Shown here in pieces: positions 50,395-59,208 of a stretch of DNA of 64,000 nt. This DNA is from an uncultured Sinobacteraceae bacterium (lineage in GTDB: Bacteria; Pseudomonadota; Gammaproteobacteria; Nevskiales; Nevskiaceae): positions 1 to 64,000 of the forward strand of contig CAIJRD010000018.1 of assembly GCA_903822975.1 (NCBI GenBank), written 5' to 3'. The notes beneath the pieces were generated by a model. That model made no database searches. It was given only the letters and a program-made list of their open reading frames with translations, and was not told the DNA's origin. Numbering within the stretch: the stretch's first letter is position 1; every line of letters starts with the position of its first letter. Made by a program: the position numbers and the translations under genes.

Positions 50395-51681
50395 TCACCG
50401 CTGCTGCGCATCGAGTATGACGAGCAGGCGCTGCAAGGCGCCGCGGCTGCCGGCCACCGCCGCCGCACCCGCCGCACCCATTGCCGCGCGCCGACCGGCT
50501 TCGCCGAGCAGCACGGCAAGCTCGGAAGTCAGCGCGGGCGCATCGGCGACTTCCAGCGCGGCACCGCAGGCGAGCAGGGTTTCGCGGGCCAGCGCGAAGT
50601 TGTACATCTGTGGACCGAACAACACCGGCAAGCCGAGCGCCGCCGGTTCGAGCACGTTGTGACCGCCGACATCGACGAAGCTGCCGCCGACAAACGCCAG
50701 GTCCGAGGCGGCCAGGTAGACAAACAACTCGCCCATGCTGTCGCCGAGAAAAATCTGAGTCGACGAGAGCGATTGCGGGTGTCCGGATTTCGCCAATGCC
50801 AATGCACGACTGCGGCGCTCGCCGACGAGTCCGCTGTCGCCGACCAGCCGCCAGACCGCATCGAAACGCTGCGGATGGCGCGGCACCAGAATCAACAAGG
50901 CATCCGGAAACACCTCCAGCAGCGCGTGGTGCGCATCGATGGCGGCTTCTTCTTCGTCCTCATGCGTGCTCGCCGCGATCCACACCGGACGCTCGCTGCT
51001 GAATTGCGCGCGCAGCGCCCGGCCTTCCGCGATTTGCGCGTGCGGAAGTTCGAGATCGAATTTGAGGTTGCCCATGACGCTGACGCGCGCCGGTTCGGCA
51101 CCGAGCGCGAGGAAACGCTCGGCATCGGCCGCACTCTGGGCGGCGATCGCCGTGCAGTTCGCCAAGGTGCGCCGCGCGAAGCGCGGCACGCGCGAATAGC
51201 CGCGGAACGACGAGGGCGACAGCCGCGCGTTGGCGATGGTCAAGGGAATGCCGCGTCGCGCAAGACAGCCGAACTGATTGGGCCACAGTTCGGTTTCCAT
51301 CACGATCACCTGGCGTGGCTGCACGCGCTTGAGGAAGCGCGCGATGACGTCGGGCAGATCGTAGGGGGCATAGCTGTGATGCACGCGTGACCCGAGTGCT
51401 GCGTGAATCCGCGCCGAACCGGTCGGCGTGGTGGTCGTCACCCACACCTGGCCGTTGCCGTGTTGCTTCAGGAGCGCTTCGATCAACGGCAGCGCGGCGA
51501 GCGCCTCGCCCACCGACACCGCGTGCACCCACACCGCCACGCCTTGCGGCTGTGGCGCGACAAAGCCGAAACGCTCGCCGATGCGACCGCGATATTCCGG
51601 CAACTGTCGGCTCTTCCACAGCAGCCGCAGATACACCAGCGGCGTGGCCAGGTAGAGCAGTGCGCTGTACAGAAGTCTCAT
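50395..51681 (-). CDS. waaA: 3-deoxy-D-manno-octulosonic acid (Kdo) transferase
   Basis: From ATG 51681 the product is 428 aa. An N-terminal membrane anchor (LLYSALLYLATPLVYLRLLW) is followed by RIGERFGF and WVHAVSVGEALAALPLIEAL (catalytic Glu). A GT-B C-terminal half has GGSFVDVGGHNVLEPAALGLPVLFGPQMYNF, diagnostic of WaaA. It adds Kdo to lipid IVA at the inner membrane face. Diverges from the lpxL-like gene. Confidence 0.96.
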   Translation of the reverse strand: MRLLYSALLYLATPLVYLRLLWKSRQLPEYRGRIGERFGFVAPQPQGVAVWVHAVSVGEALAALPLIEALLKQHGNGQVWVTTTTPTGSARIHAALGSRVHHSYAPYDLPDVIARFLKRVQPRQVIVMETELWPNQFGCLARRGIPLTIANARLSPSSFRGYSRVPRFARRTLANCTAIAAQSAADAERFLALGAEPARVSVMGNLKFDLELPHAQIAEGRALRAQFSSERPVWIAASTHEDEEEAAIDAHHALLEVFPDALLILVPRHPQRFDAVWRLVGDSGLVGERRSRALALAKSGHPQSLSSTQIFLGDSMGELFVYLAASDLAFVGGSFVDVGGHNVLEPAALGLPVLFGPQMYNFALARETLLACGAALEVADAPALTSELAVLLGEAGRRAAMGAAGAAAVAGSRGALQRLLVILDAQQR

Positions 51682-51922
51682 GCGATGTTCCGATCGGTTC
51701 ACGTTGCGACAAAAATCCGGCGTCTCGTCGCGGCGGCAGACCACAAGGCATGCAATGTCTGCGCCCCGTCGATTTCGCCCGCGATTCCTCGCTTGCGCGC
51801 AGCGACTGCACTGAGCAGCGGGGCCAAGCGCAATCGAAGGGCATCGGATCGCGCCAACTTTCGGGCATTTCCCGGCCGCTGTCGAACCGCGGCGGCGGGG
51901 CCGCAGGCCCTAAACTAGGCGG

Positions 51923-52888
51923 ATGGCCCACCGTGAAGATTATTCGTCGCATAAACCGCGACTGATCCCCTACCTCCTGTACCGACCGGACTGGTGGATC
52001 GCCTGGCTGCTGTTCTGGCTGCTGTGCGCGATCTGCTGGCTGCCGGTGCCTTGGTTGCGCGCATTCGGACGCCGCATCGGCTGGCTGTTCGGCCGACTTG
52101 CCAAGAGTCGCCGCCACATCGTGCGGGTGAACCTCGAACTCTGTTTCCCGGAACTGACGTCGGTCGAACGCGAACGCATGGTCTGGGCGCACTTCGAAGC
52201 GCTCGGCATGGGCATCTTCGAAACCCTGGCCGCCGGCATGGCGCCAGATCTGATGGTGAAACCCTATCTCGATGTCGAGGGCCTCGAACATCTCGACGCC
52301 GCGCATGCGGATGGTCACGGCGTGCTGCTGCTGACCGGCCATTTCACCACGCTGGAACTCGGCGCACGCGCGATGTGCATCGCCAAGCGCCCCTTCCACG
52401 CGATGTACCGCCCGATGCAGAACCGCCTGCTCGACTATTGGATTCGCCGCTGGCGCGAGCGCCGTTCACGCCGCGAGAGCCTGCCGAAGGATGATCTGCG
52501 CGGACTGCTGCGCGCACTGCGCAAGGGCGGCGCCATCTGGTACGGCCCCGACCAGACGCTCGACACGCCGAACTCGGCGTTCATCCCCTTCTTCGGCGTA
52601 CCGGCATTGACCGTCACCGCCACCTCGCGCCTCGCCGCGATGGGCCGTGCGCGCGTGGTGCCGTTCTTCCCGGCGCGCATCAACGGCCGCTACCGCGTGC
52701 GGTTTCATCCGGCACTCGACAACTTTCCCAGCGGCGACGACATCGCGGATGCACGCCGCGTCAACGCGCTGTTGGAAGACGCGATCCGCGACTGCCCCGA
52801 GCAGTACTTCTGGATCCATCGCAAATTCAAATACCAGCCGCCGGGCATGCCGGACGTCTACGCTCGCCGAGAAACTGATGATGTCTGA
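51923..52888 (+). CDS. lpxL: Lipid A late acyltransferase (LpxL/HtrB-like)
   Basis: A 321-aa protein with an N-terminal membrane helix (WWIAWLLFWLLCAICWLPV). RVNLELCFPELTSVERERMVWAHFEALGMGIFE is the family core, LLLTGHFTTLELGAR carries the HX4E catalytic motif (H140, E145), and GAIWYGPDQTLDTPNSAFIPFFGVPALTVTATSRLA is also diagnostic. It transfers an acyl chain to Kdo2-lipid IVA; LpxL rather than LpxM or LpxP is a guess. Its end overlaps the next gene by 8-11 bp. Confidence 0.92.
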   Translation: MAHREDYSSHKPRLIPYLLYRPDWWIAWLLFWLLCAICWLPVPWLRAFGRRIGWLFGRLAKSRRHIVRVNLELCFPELTSVERERMVWAHFEALGMGIFETLAAGMAPDLMVKPYLDVEGLEHLDAAHADGHGVLLLTGHFTTLELGARAMCIAKRPFHAMYRPMQNRLLDYWIRRWRERRSRRESLPKDDLRGLLRALRKGGAIWYGPDQTLDTPNSAFIPFFGVPALTVTATSRLAAMGRARVVPFFPARINGRYRVRFHPALDNFPSGDDIADARRVNALLEDAIRDCPEQYFWIHRKFKYQPPGMPDVYARRETDDV

Positions 52889-53906
52889 CTCTGCGGATTT
52901 CTTCGCATCGAGCCGCGACGCCAAGAAAGTGCTGGTGATCGATATTCCGGCGCTCGGCGACACCGTGCATCTGCTGCCGGCCCTGCACCTGATCCGGCAG
53001 AACTATCCGCAGGCCGAGCTGCATGTCATGGCCGGCGATCCCGGCTTTTACGCCGCGCTGGTGCCCTGGGTGGACCGGTGCTGGCCGCCGGTACGTCGGC
53101 CGTTCCTGAAAAATCTGTCGTTGATCGGCCAGTTGCGGCGTGAACATTTCGACGCCGTCATCGTCATCACCAGCCACAATCGCATGGTGCTGATCGCCAA
53201 CATGATCGGCGCACGCTGGCGATTGGGCCGTCACACCGACGAGAAAAAGCCCTGGTGGTGGCAGCCGCTGCTGTACACCCACACGGTCAATTATCCGTTC
53301 CATCAGGAGCTGATGTACCTGCAGCGCTGGCGCATGCTCAAGCAGTGCGGGCTGCAAGGCGAGGCACCCGAATTCCACGTGGCGCTGCAACCGCAATGGT
53401 TCGGTGAGTGCGGACTCACACCGGACGATCGCAAGACCTACCTGCACGTGTCGCCGTACTACTCGTTCGCCGGCAAGGAACTTCCGGTTGCGCAATACGT
53501 CGACTTGCTGACGCGGCTGCATGCGCTGTGTCCGCGCATTGTCTTGTCTTGCGCGCCACCCAAGCGCGAATGCGAGCTGCTGCAAAACCTGGTCGCGCAA
53601 CTGCCGTTCACGCCATTCCGCATGTATCCGGGCACGCTGTCGATCTACCAGTACATCGCACTGGTCGATGGTGCGCGCGTTCACTTGGGCGGCGACTCCG
53701 GCGGGCTGCACGTTGCGCGCATGGTCGGCACGCCGAGCGTGAGTTGGTATCGCGCGCGGGTCGACTATCGCAACTGGGCGCCGGCGCCGTTGGAGCCCGA
53801 TCACCGCCTGGTGTTGACCGAAGACATCAGCGAGGACGCCTGCCGCAGCATTTCCACCGATGCGGTGCTTGCGGCCGCCGCCGACCTGCTGCGACCGGGC
53901 GGCTGA
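52878..53906 (+). CDS. GT9 glycosyltransferase (heptosyltransferase-like)
   Basis: About 342 aa from ATG 52878 (a second ATG follows at 52881). KKVLVIDIPALGDTVHLLPALHLIRQNYPQAELHVMAG is the GT9 N-terminal motif, YLHVSPYYSFAGKELPVAQYVDLLTRL the middle, and VHLGGDSGGLHVARMVGTPSVSWYR the C-terminal nucleotide-sugar site. DSGGLH replaces the more usual DTGxxH. It probably adds a sugar to the LPS core. The 3' end overlaps the convergent gene by about 106 bp. Confidence 0.87.
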   Translation: MMSDSADFFASSRDAKKVLVIDIPALGDTVHLLPALHLIRQNYPQAELHVMAGDPGFYAALVPWVDRCWPPVRRPFLKNLSLIGQLRREHFDAVIVITSHNRMVLIANMIGARWRLGRHTDEKKPWWWQPLLYTHTVNYPFHQELMYLQRWRMLKQCGLQGEAPEFHVALQPQWFGECGLTPDDRKTYLHVSPYYSFAGKELPVAQYVDLLTRLHALCPRIVLSCAPPKRECELLQNLVAQLPFTPFRMYPGTLSIYQYIALVDGARVHLGGDSGGLHVARMVGTPSVSWYRARVDYRNWAPAPLEPDHRLVLTEDISEDACRSISTDAVLAAAADLLRPGG

Positions 53907-55003
53907 TCGAGCACACGCGCAACGGTATCGATCACGCGCTGTGCCGGCAGCAGATCGAGGCAGGCGCTGGCACTGTTGATGTGCCGCTCGCAGCCTTCCA
54001 GCAGGCAGGGCACGCAGTCGCCGAGCCCCTGCAGCAGCCAGACATTGCCGCAGTGCTGCAGCGGTGCGACCTGTTGCCAGGGTGTGGCTGCAGCGGGCGC
54101 ATCGTAAGCCGGCCATGGCGCCCAGATGCGCGGGCTCGATGGACCGAACAGCGCGACGGTCGGCACGCCGGTCATCGCGGCCAGATGCGTCACCGAAGTG
54201 TCGGGACCAACGAACACGCGGGCACTTTCCATCAGCCAGGTGAGGTCGCCGAACTGCAGACTACCGGCGAGGCTGAACACCTGTCCGGCCGGACGCGTGG
54301 CGGCGAGCGCCCGGGCCAGTTCGATTTCGTCGGCACCACCGCCACCGGTGACGACCACGCGCAGGCCGCGCTCGCACAGCCAGGCGACCAGCTGGCGCCA
54401 ACCTTCGGAGGTCCAGGCCTTGTAACGGAATTTCGGCGGTGGATGGACGATGGCGAACGCATGTGCGCGCCAGTCGTCGCCGAGCCGGGCAGCGATGGCG
54501 GCGTCGTTCGCGGTGCGCGGCGGCGAACCGGCGTAAACCGGCGCGATTCCCAGCGCTTCCGCCAACCGCAGGTACTGCACGACCGTATGCGTGTCGCCCT
54601 GCGGCAGCTCGGTCCAGCGGCGCGATAACCAGCGCTTCCAGTGATACCCGGGACCCCCGCGCGCCGGCACCACACTCACCCGACGCCGCGCGACCCACAG
54701 CGAAATCAGATGCGGTCGATCCGACGCCTGCGTGCACAGCGCGAGATCGTACCGTCGACGCAGCGGCAGCAAGGCGCGCCAGCCGCCGCGTACCGGCAGA
54801 CTGACGATGCCGTCGAGATCGGGATTGCCGGCGAGCACGCCCTCGGTTCCGGCGAACACCAGTGCGTCGATCGTCGCGTCGGGATAGGCCTGCCGCAACG
54901 AGCGGATCAAGGGTGCGGTCAGCAGCACGTCGCCGAGACGACGCAGGCACACCACGGCAATGCGCTGGGGGTGCGGCGTGTTTCGTTCCGGAGACTCGAA
55001 CAT
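53801..55003 (-). CDS. GT9 heptosyltransferase family protein
   Basis: A 400-aa product from ATG 55003. RIAVVCLRRLGDVLLTAPLIRSLRQAYPDATIDALVFAG opens the GT-B fold; FAIVHPPPKFRYKAWTSEGWRQLVAWL and VFVGPDTSVTHLAAMTGVPTVALFGPSSPRIWAPWP form the ADP-heptose-type site. It ends with a Cys-containing region (CGNVWLLQGLGDCVPCLLEGCERH) common in WaaQ-like enzymes. A frame extending upstream to 55918 is antisense to the next gene and rejected. Confidence 0.9.
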   Translation of the reverse strand: MFESPERNTPHPQRIAVVCLRRLGDVLLTAPLIRSLRQAYPDATIDALVFAGTEGVLAGNPDLDGIVSLPVRGGWRALLPLRRRYDLALCTQASDRPHLISLWVARRRVSVVPARGGPGYHWKRWLSRRWTELPQGDTHTVVQYLRLAEALGIAPVYAGSPPRTANDAAIAARLGDDWRAHAFAIVHPPPKFRYKAWTSEGWRQLVAWLCERGLRVVVTGGGGADEIELARALAATRPAGQVFSLAGSLQFGDLTWLMESARVFVGPDTSVTHLAAMTGVPTVALFGPSSPRIWAPWPAYDAPAAATPWQQVAPLQHCGNVWLLQGLGDCVPCLLEGCERHINSASACLDLLPAQRVIDTVARVLDQPPGRSRSAAAASTASVEMLRQASSLMSSVNTRR

Positions 55004-55138
55004 GCGATTTCTAGGACGGCTTCGAATGGCGATGGATAACCTATTATGCTGCGCCGGCCTCTTCGACCTGCCGCACGCCATGACCTCAAGCTTGCAAGTT
55101 CGCCGTGCCGGCGATCGACCTCGCACGAACGCCCGCGC

Positions 55139-55942
55139 ATGACTACGCCGACGCCCCAGGCCGTGCGCGTCTCGGTGGTCATCATCGCCTTCAACGAAGC
55201 CGACAACATCGTCGACTGCCTGAAGTCGGCAGCCTGGGCGGACGAAACGGTGGTGATCGATTCGGGCAGTACCGATGCCACGGCCGATTTGTGCCGGCAA
55301 CACGGCGCCAAACTGGTCGTGACCGACTGGCCCGGCTTCGGCGTACAGAAAAATCGCGCGATCGACGCCGCCAGCGGCGACTGGATTTTCTCGCTCGATG
55401 CCGACGAACGCATCACGCCGCAACTGGCGCAGGAAATCCGCAGCACGATCGAAGCACCGCGGTTCGAGGTCTACGACGTGCCGCGCCGTTCGCATTTCCT
55501 CGGCAAGGCAATCGCACATTCGGGCTGGTGGCCCGACCGCACACCGCGATTGTTCCGCCGCGGTGCGGCGCGTTTCAGCACGCCGGCGGTGCACGAGCGT
55601 CTCGAATGGTCCAGGCCGATCGGACATCTGCAACAGTGCATGCTGCATTACGGGCATCGTCGGATCTCGGACGTTTTGGCCAAGACCAATGCGTATTCGT
55701 CGGCGTCCGCCCAGGAACTGATGGCGCGCGGCAAGCGCGGCTCGGTCGCCGCAGCACTCTCGCACGCGAGTTGGGCATTCCTGCGCGCCTACGTCCTGCG
55801 GCGCGGCTTTCTCGATGGCGCCATTGGCATCGTGCTGGCCTTGTCGATCGCTGAAACCGCGTTCTACAAGTGGCTCAAACTCGCTGAACTGCAAGGACGC
55901 CTGGCCCCCGGTACCCACCCGACTCCGCCCAACCCATCATGA
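55139..55942 (+). CDS. GT2 glycosyltransferase, WaaE/KdtX-like
   Basis: From ATG 55139 the product is 267 aa. VSVVIIAFNEADNIVDCLKSAAWADETVVIDSGSTDAT and WPGFGVQKNRAIDAASGDWIFSLDADERIT contain the GT-A fold with DxD. RTPRLFRRGAARFSTPAVHERLEW is typical of the WaaE/LPS core beta-1,4-glucosyltransferase group. A C-terminal amphipathic region precedes a Pro-rich end. Acceptor sugar not determinable. Confidence 0.9.
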   Translation: MTTPTPQAVRVSVVIIAFNEADNIVDCLKSAAWADETVVIDSGSTDATADLCRQHGAKLVVTDWPGFGVQKNRAIDAASGDWIFSLDADERITPQLAQEIRSTIEAPRFEVYDVPRRSHFLGKAIAHSGWWPDRTPRLFRRGAARFSTPAVHERLEWSRPIGHLQQCMLHYGHRRISDVLAKTNAYSSASAQELMARGKRGSVAAALSHASWAFLRAYVLRRGFLDGAIGIVLALSIAETAFYKWLKLAELQGRLAPGTHPTPPNPS

Positions 55943-55966
55943 CTCGCCCATCATGACTCGCCCTTC

Positions 55967-56875
55967 ATGACCAGCCCGATGCTGAACGTCCGCGCCGAGC
56001 GCCGCGCCGCACTCGACGCCGATGCACGTTTTTCGATCCTGATTCCTAGCTGGAACAACCTGCCGTATCTGCAACTCTGCGTGGAAAGCCTGCGCAAGAA
56101 CTCGCGTTTTCGGAACCAGATCATCGTGCACCTGAACCAGGGTGCCGACGGCTCGGCCGACTGGGTGCGCCAGCAGGCCGATCTCGACTGGAGTCATAGC
56201 GACGAGAACATCGGCGTGTGTTACGCGCTGAACGCCTGTCGCAAACTGGTGGCGACCGACTACATCGTTTACATGAACGACGACATGTATGTCTGCCCCG
56301 ATTGGGACGCCGCCTTGTGGCGCGAGATCGAGCGCATCGGCCACGCGCGGTTTTTTTTGTTGGCCACCGCGATCGAATGGCATCCACAGAGCACCTGTTC
56401 GATCGGCCGGGACTACGGCCGCGACGTCGCAAACTTCGACGAGGCGCGCCTGTTGCGCGACTACGCAAGCCTGCCCTTCGCCGACTGGCAGGGCGCGACC
56501 TGGCCGCCGAACGTGGTGCACCGTGACCTTTGGGACCTGGTCGGCGGATACAGCACCGAGTTCTCGCCGGGCATGTACTCCGATCCGGATTTCTCGATGA
56601 AGCTGTGGCAGGCCGGCGTGCGCCTGTTCAAGGGGATTGCCGAGGCGCGCGTGTATCACTTCGGCTCGAAATCGGTCGCGCGTATCGTCAAGAATCCGGG
56701 CTATTACAGCTTCATCGGCAAATGGGGCATGACCTCGAGTACGGTGACCAAGCTGCTGCTGCGGCGCGGCGATCCATTCGACGGGCCGTTGACCGAGCAA
56801 AGAGCATCGCTCTTGTTACGTCTGAAAAATACGCTGCGGCGGATCGAAACTGCTTTACGCCGTAACCGGTATTGA
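55967..56875 (+). CDS. GT2 family glycosyltransferase
   Basis: A 302-aa protein: FSILIPSWNNLPYLQLCVESLRKNSRFRNQIIVHLNQGADGSADWV, then DYIVYMNDDMYVCPDWDAALWREI with a DD metal motif, VHRDLWDLVGGYSTEFSPGMYSDPDFSMKLWQAG, and a basic C terminus. Likely an LPS-core or surface-glycan transferase, judging from neighbours. Three near-identical CATGACTCGCCC-type units straddle the start; ATG 55967 is the only one in this frame. Confidence 0.87.
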   Translation: MTSPMLNVRAERRAALDADARFSILIPSWNNLPYLQLCVESLRKNSRFRNQIIVHLNQGADGSADWVRQQADLDWSHSDENIGVCYALNACRKLVATDYIVYMNDDMYVCPDWDAALWREIERIGHARFFLLATAIEWHPQSTCSIGRDYGRDVANFDEARLLRDYASLPFADWQGATWPPNVVHRDLWDLVGGYSTEFSPGMYSDPDFSMKLWQAGVRLFKGIAEARVYHFGSKSVARIVKNPGYYSFIGKWGMTSSTVTKLLLRRGDPFDGPLTEQRASLLLRLKNTLRRIETALRRNRY

Positions 56876-56989
56876 CGCGCAGTAGCGTCGGCCACGTCGT
56901 GCAACTTTCCGTCGTTTTTTGAAGTATCGACGATCGCCGTTGGTGCGCCGCGGGGTGCCGCAGGCGCAGCCGCCACGCGACATTGCAGC

Positions 56990-58000
56990 TTAGGTTTCTG
57001 AGGCATTGACGACGGCCGGTGTCGCCAACAGCTCGACCAGCGCGGCTTGCGCGGCATCCAGGCCGACGGTGTTCGGTCGATCGCGATCGATGCTCGCGCT
57101 GTCGCTGCTGCGCAGCCAGACCTGATTCGCACCGACTGCGCCGGTCAGCTCCGGCACCGTTGCGCCATAGAGACTCAGTTGCGGCGTGCCCAGCGCTGCG
57201 GCCAGATGCGCCAGTCCGGTATCCACACCCACACAGGCGCGCGCATGCGCGATCCAGCCCGCCAACTCGGTGAGTCCGAGTTTCGGCAGCACCAGCCCCT
57301 GACCGGCCGCCGCGATGGCCTCCGCATCGGCCCGCTCGGCGGCGTTGCCCCAGGGCAGGACCGGGCGCAATCCGCGCAGCGACAGCCACGCGGCCAACAA
57401 ACTCCAGTTCGATACCGGCCAGCGTTTGCCGGCCCAGGTGGTGCCGTGCAGCAGCAACACGTAGGGCGTGACCAGTTCGGGTTTTGTGAACTGTTCGCGA
57501 CGCAGGCCGGCATCGGGTGCGGAGGTCGGCACGTCGTAGCCGAGCGCCTGCGCGAACAGACTGCGTGCACGCTCGATGGCATGCGCCACGTCGTGCGGTG
57601 GGACCGGGTAGCGCCGCTGGTAAAACCACGCCGCCAGCGGCTCGCGCGCGCTGTGCCGGTCGGGGCCTGCGACCGGGCCACGGGCACGGGTGGCCAGCCA
57701 GGCACTCTTCACCAGTCCCTGCGCGTCGATAACAAGGTCATATTCGCGACTGCGCAGGTTTTTGCGAAATGCTGCCCAGTCGCCGCCAAACACCGTGCGC
57801 GGCAGATGTTGGCGCCAGGCACGCAGATTGCAGACCGGCACTCGATCGACTGCGCCATGCCAGGCCGGGATTTCCGCAAACGCCTGTTCGCACAGCCAAT
57901 CGCACTTTAAATCCGGCACTTGGCGCTGGGCGTCGCTCAGCGCGGGCAGTGCATGCAGGATGTCGCCCAGAGACGAAGTCTTGACGATCAGTACTTGCAT
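56990..58000 (-). CDS. waaC: LPS heptosyltransferase I
   Basis: A 336-aa protein, MQVLIVKTSSLGDILHALPALSDAQRQVPDLKCDWLCEQAFAEIPAWHGAVDRVPVCNLRAWR. The KTSSLGDxxHxLPALxDA motif is characteristic of WaaC. YDLVIDAQGLVKSAWLA, YVLLLHGTTWAGKRWPVSNW and CVGVDTGLAHLAAALGTPQLSLYGAT complete the GT9 pattern. It adds the first heptose to Kdo2-lipid A. Convergent with the preceding GT2 gene. Confidence 0.95.
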   Translation of the reverse strand: MQVLIVKTSSLGDILHALPALSDAQRQVPDLKCDWLCEQAFAEIPAWHGAVDRVPVCNLRAWRQHLPRTVFGGDWAAFRKNLRSREYDLVIDAQGLVKSAWLATRARGPVAGPDRHSAREPLAAWFYQRRYPVPPHDVAHAIERARSLFAQALGYDVPTSAPDAGLRREQFTKPELVTPYVLLLHGTTWAGKRWPVSNWSLLAAWLSLRGLRPVLPWGNAAERADAEAIAAAGQGLVLPKLGLTELAGWIAHARACVGVDTGLAHLAAALGTPQLSLYGATVPELTGAVGANQVWLRSSDSASIDRDRPNTVGLDAAQAALVELLATPAVVNASET

Positions 58001-58037
58001 TGAAAAGCCGGAGGGCTGCCCTGTAGAAACTTGCTGT

Positions 58038-58043
58038 TATAGT
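58038..58043 (+). promoter_or_regulatory. Possible -10 element ahead of the TPR gene
   Basis: TATAGT lies in the 120-bp divergent gap between waaC and the TPR/NTF2 gene. No good -35 at the expected distance is visible, so the call is weak. Confidence 0.3.
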
Positions 58044-58120
58044 AATTTGCATGACGCCCTCGCGCTCTAAGCTGGCGTTCCTTCCCATTTTTTTGCCTGC
58101 TTGTTGATTAGGATCTATTT

Positions 58121-59185
58121 GTGAAATTTCCCCTCAGCACGATGTTCAAAGGCGTCTGTCTGTTCGCCGCTGTCAGTATGGTCGGCGTCTTGCCGACCGC
58201 CGCGTTCGCAGCTTCCGCCGTGGAAGATGCGCAATCACTGGTCGCCCAAGGCGATCTCGCCGGTGCGCTCAAGCGGCTCGATCGCTATCTCGCCAGTTCG
58301 CCGCAGGATGCCGAAGCCCGCTTCACCCGTGGCCTGGTGCTGGTAAAACTGAACAAGACCAGCGACGCCATCAAGGCCTTTGCCGATCTCACCCGCGACT
58401 ACCCGCAGTTGCCTGAGCCCTACAACAATCTTGCTGTGCTGTACGCCCAACAGGGCGATTACGAGAAAGCGCGCTCGGCGCTGGAAGCCGCGCTCGCCAC
58501 ACATCCGAGCTATGCCACGGCGCACGAGAACCTCGGCGACATCTACGCCGCCCTGGCTGGCGCCGCCTACAACCGCGCGTTGTCGCTCGACGGCGCCAAT
58601 CAAGGCGTTCGCTACAAGCTCTCGCTGATCAGCCAGCTCAATGGCACGCCACCGCCACCGGCCCAGCAGGCTGCCGCTCCCGCCCCGGCCCCCGCCGCGG
58701 CACCGACCAGTGCAATGCCACAAGTCGCCGCACCGGCGATGGCGCCGCCGGCATCGGCTGCGCCGGCGATTGGTGCCGCGGCTGCGGCTGCAGCACCCGC
58801 ACCCGCTGCTGAAGCGCCGGCGACGCCGGCCGCCGAAATGCCGGTCGACACCACCGGCATCCAGACGCTGCTCAGTGGCTGGTCGCAGGCCTGGTCGTCG
58901 CAGAATGCCGAGGCCTATCTGGCCTACTACTCGCCGAACTTCAAACCCGAGCAGGGTCTGACCCGCGAGACCTGGATGACGATGCGCCGCGAGCGCATCT
59001 CCAAGCCCTCACAGATCAGCGTCGTCATTCATGATCCCGAGATCACCGGCGTTGATGCGACGCATGCGCAGGTCAGCTTCACGCAGGACTATCGCGCCGA
59101 CAAGCTGGCCGACAAGGTGACCAAGGTGCTCGACCTGGAAAACACCGACGGCAGCTGGAAGATCGTGCGCGAAAGCGTGCATTGA
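58121..59185 (+). CDS. Secreted TPR protein with C-terminal NTF2-like (Cds6-type) domain
   Basis: A 354-aa product from GTG 58121. Signal peptide at 1-31 (CLFAAVSMVGVLPTAAFAA). TPR units at about 35-170 (AEARFTRGLVLVKLNKTSDAIKAFADLTRDYPQLPEPYNNLAVLYAQQGDYEKARSALEAAL). An Ala/Pro-rich linker spans about 175-240. The C-terminal domain (TLLSGWSQAWSSQNAEAYLAYYSPNFKPEQGLTRETWMTMRRERI... DNTDGSWKIVRESVH type) also closes the next gene. Periplasmic; probably a partner of the L,D-transpeptidase. Confidence 0.82.
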   Translation: MKFPLSTMFKGVCLFAAVSMVGVLPTAAFAASAVEDAQSLVAQGDLAGALKRLDRYLASSPQDAEARFTRGLVLVKLNKTSDAIKAFADLTRDYPQLPEPYNNLAVLYAQQGDYEKARSALEAALATHPSYATAHENLGDIYAALAGAAYNRALSLDGANQGVRYKLSLISQLNGTPPPPAQQAAAPAPAPAAAPTSAMPQVAAPAMAPPASAAPAIGAAAAAAAPAPAAEAPATPAAEMPVDTTGIQTLLSGWSQAWSSQNAEAYLAYYSPNFKPEQGLTRETWMTMRRERISKPSQISVVIHDPEITGVDATHAQVSFTQDYRADKLADKVTKVLDLENTDGSWKIVRESVH

Positions 59186-59208
59186 ACCGCAGGCTGAGCG
59201 GCGCCGTG

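Noticed and set aside
50960..52399. 479-aa minus-strand frame over waaA/lpxL
   Set aside because: Shadow frame with Arg/Gln-rich composition, antisense to lpxL and out of frame with waaA.
53801..55918. 705-aa minus-strand frame as a single protein
   Set aside because: Only the part from ATG 55003 has GT9 motifs; the upstream part is antisense to the WaaE-like gene.
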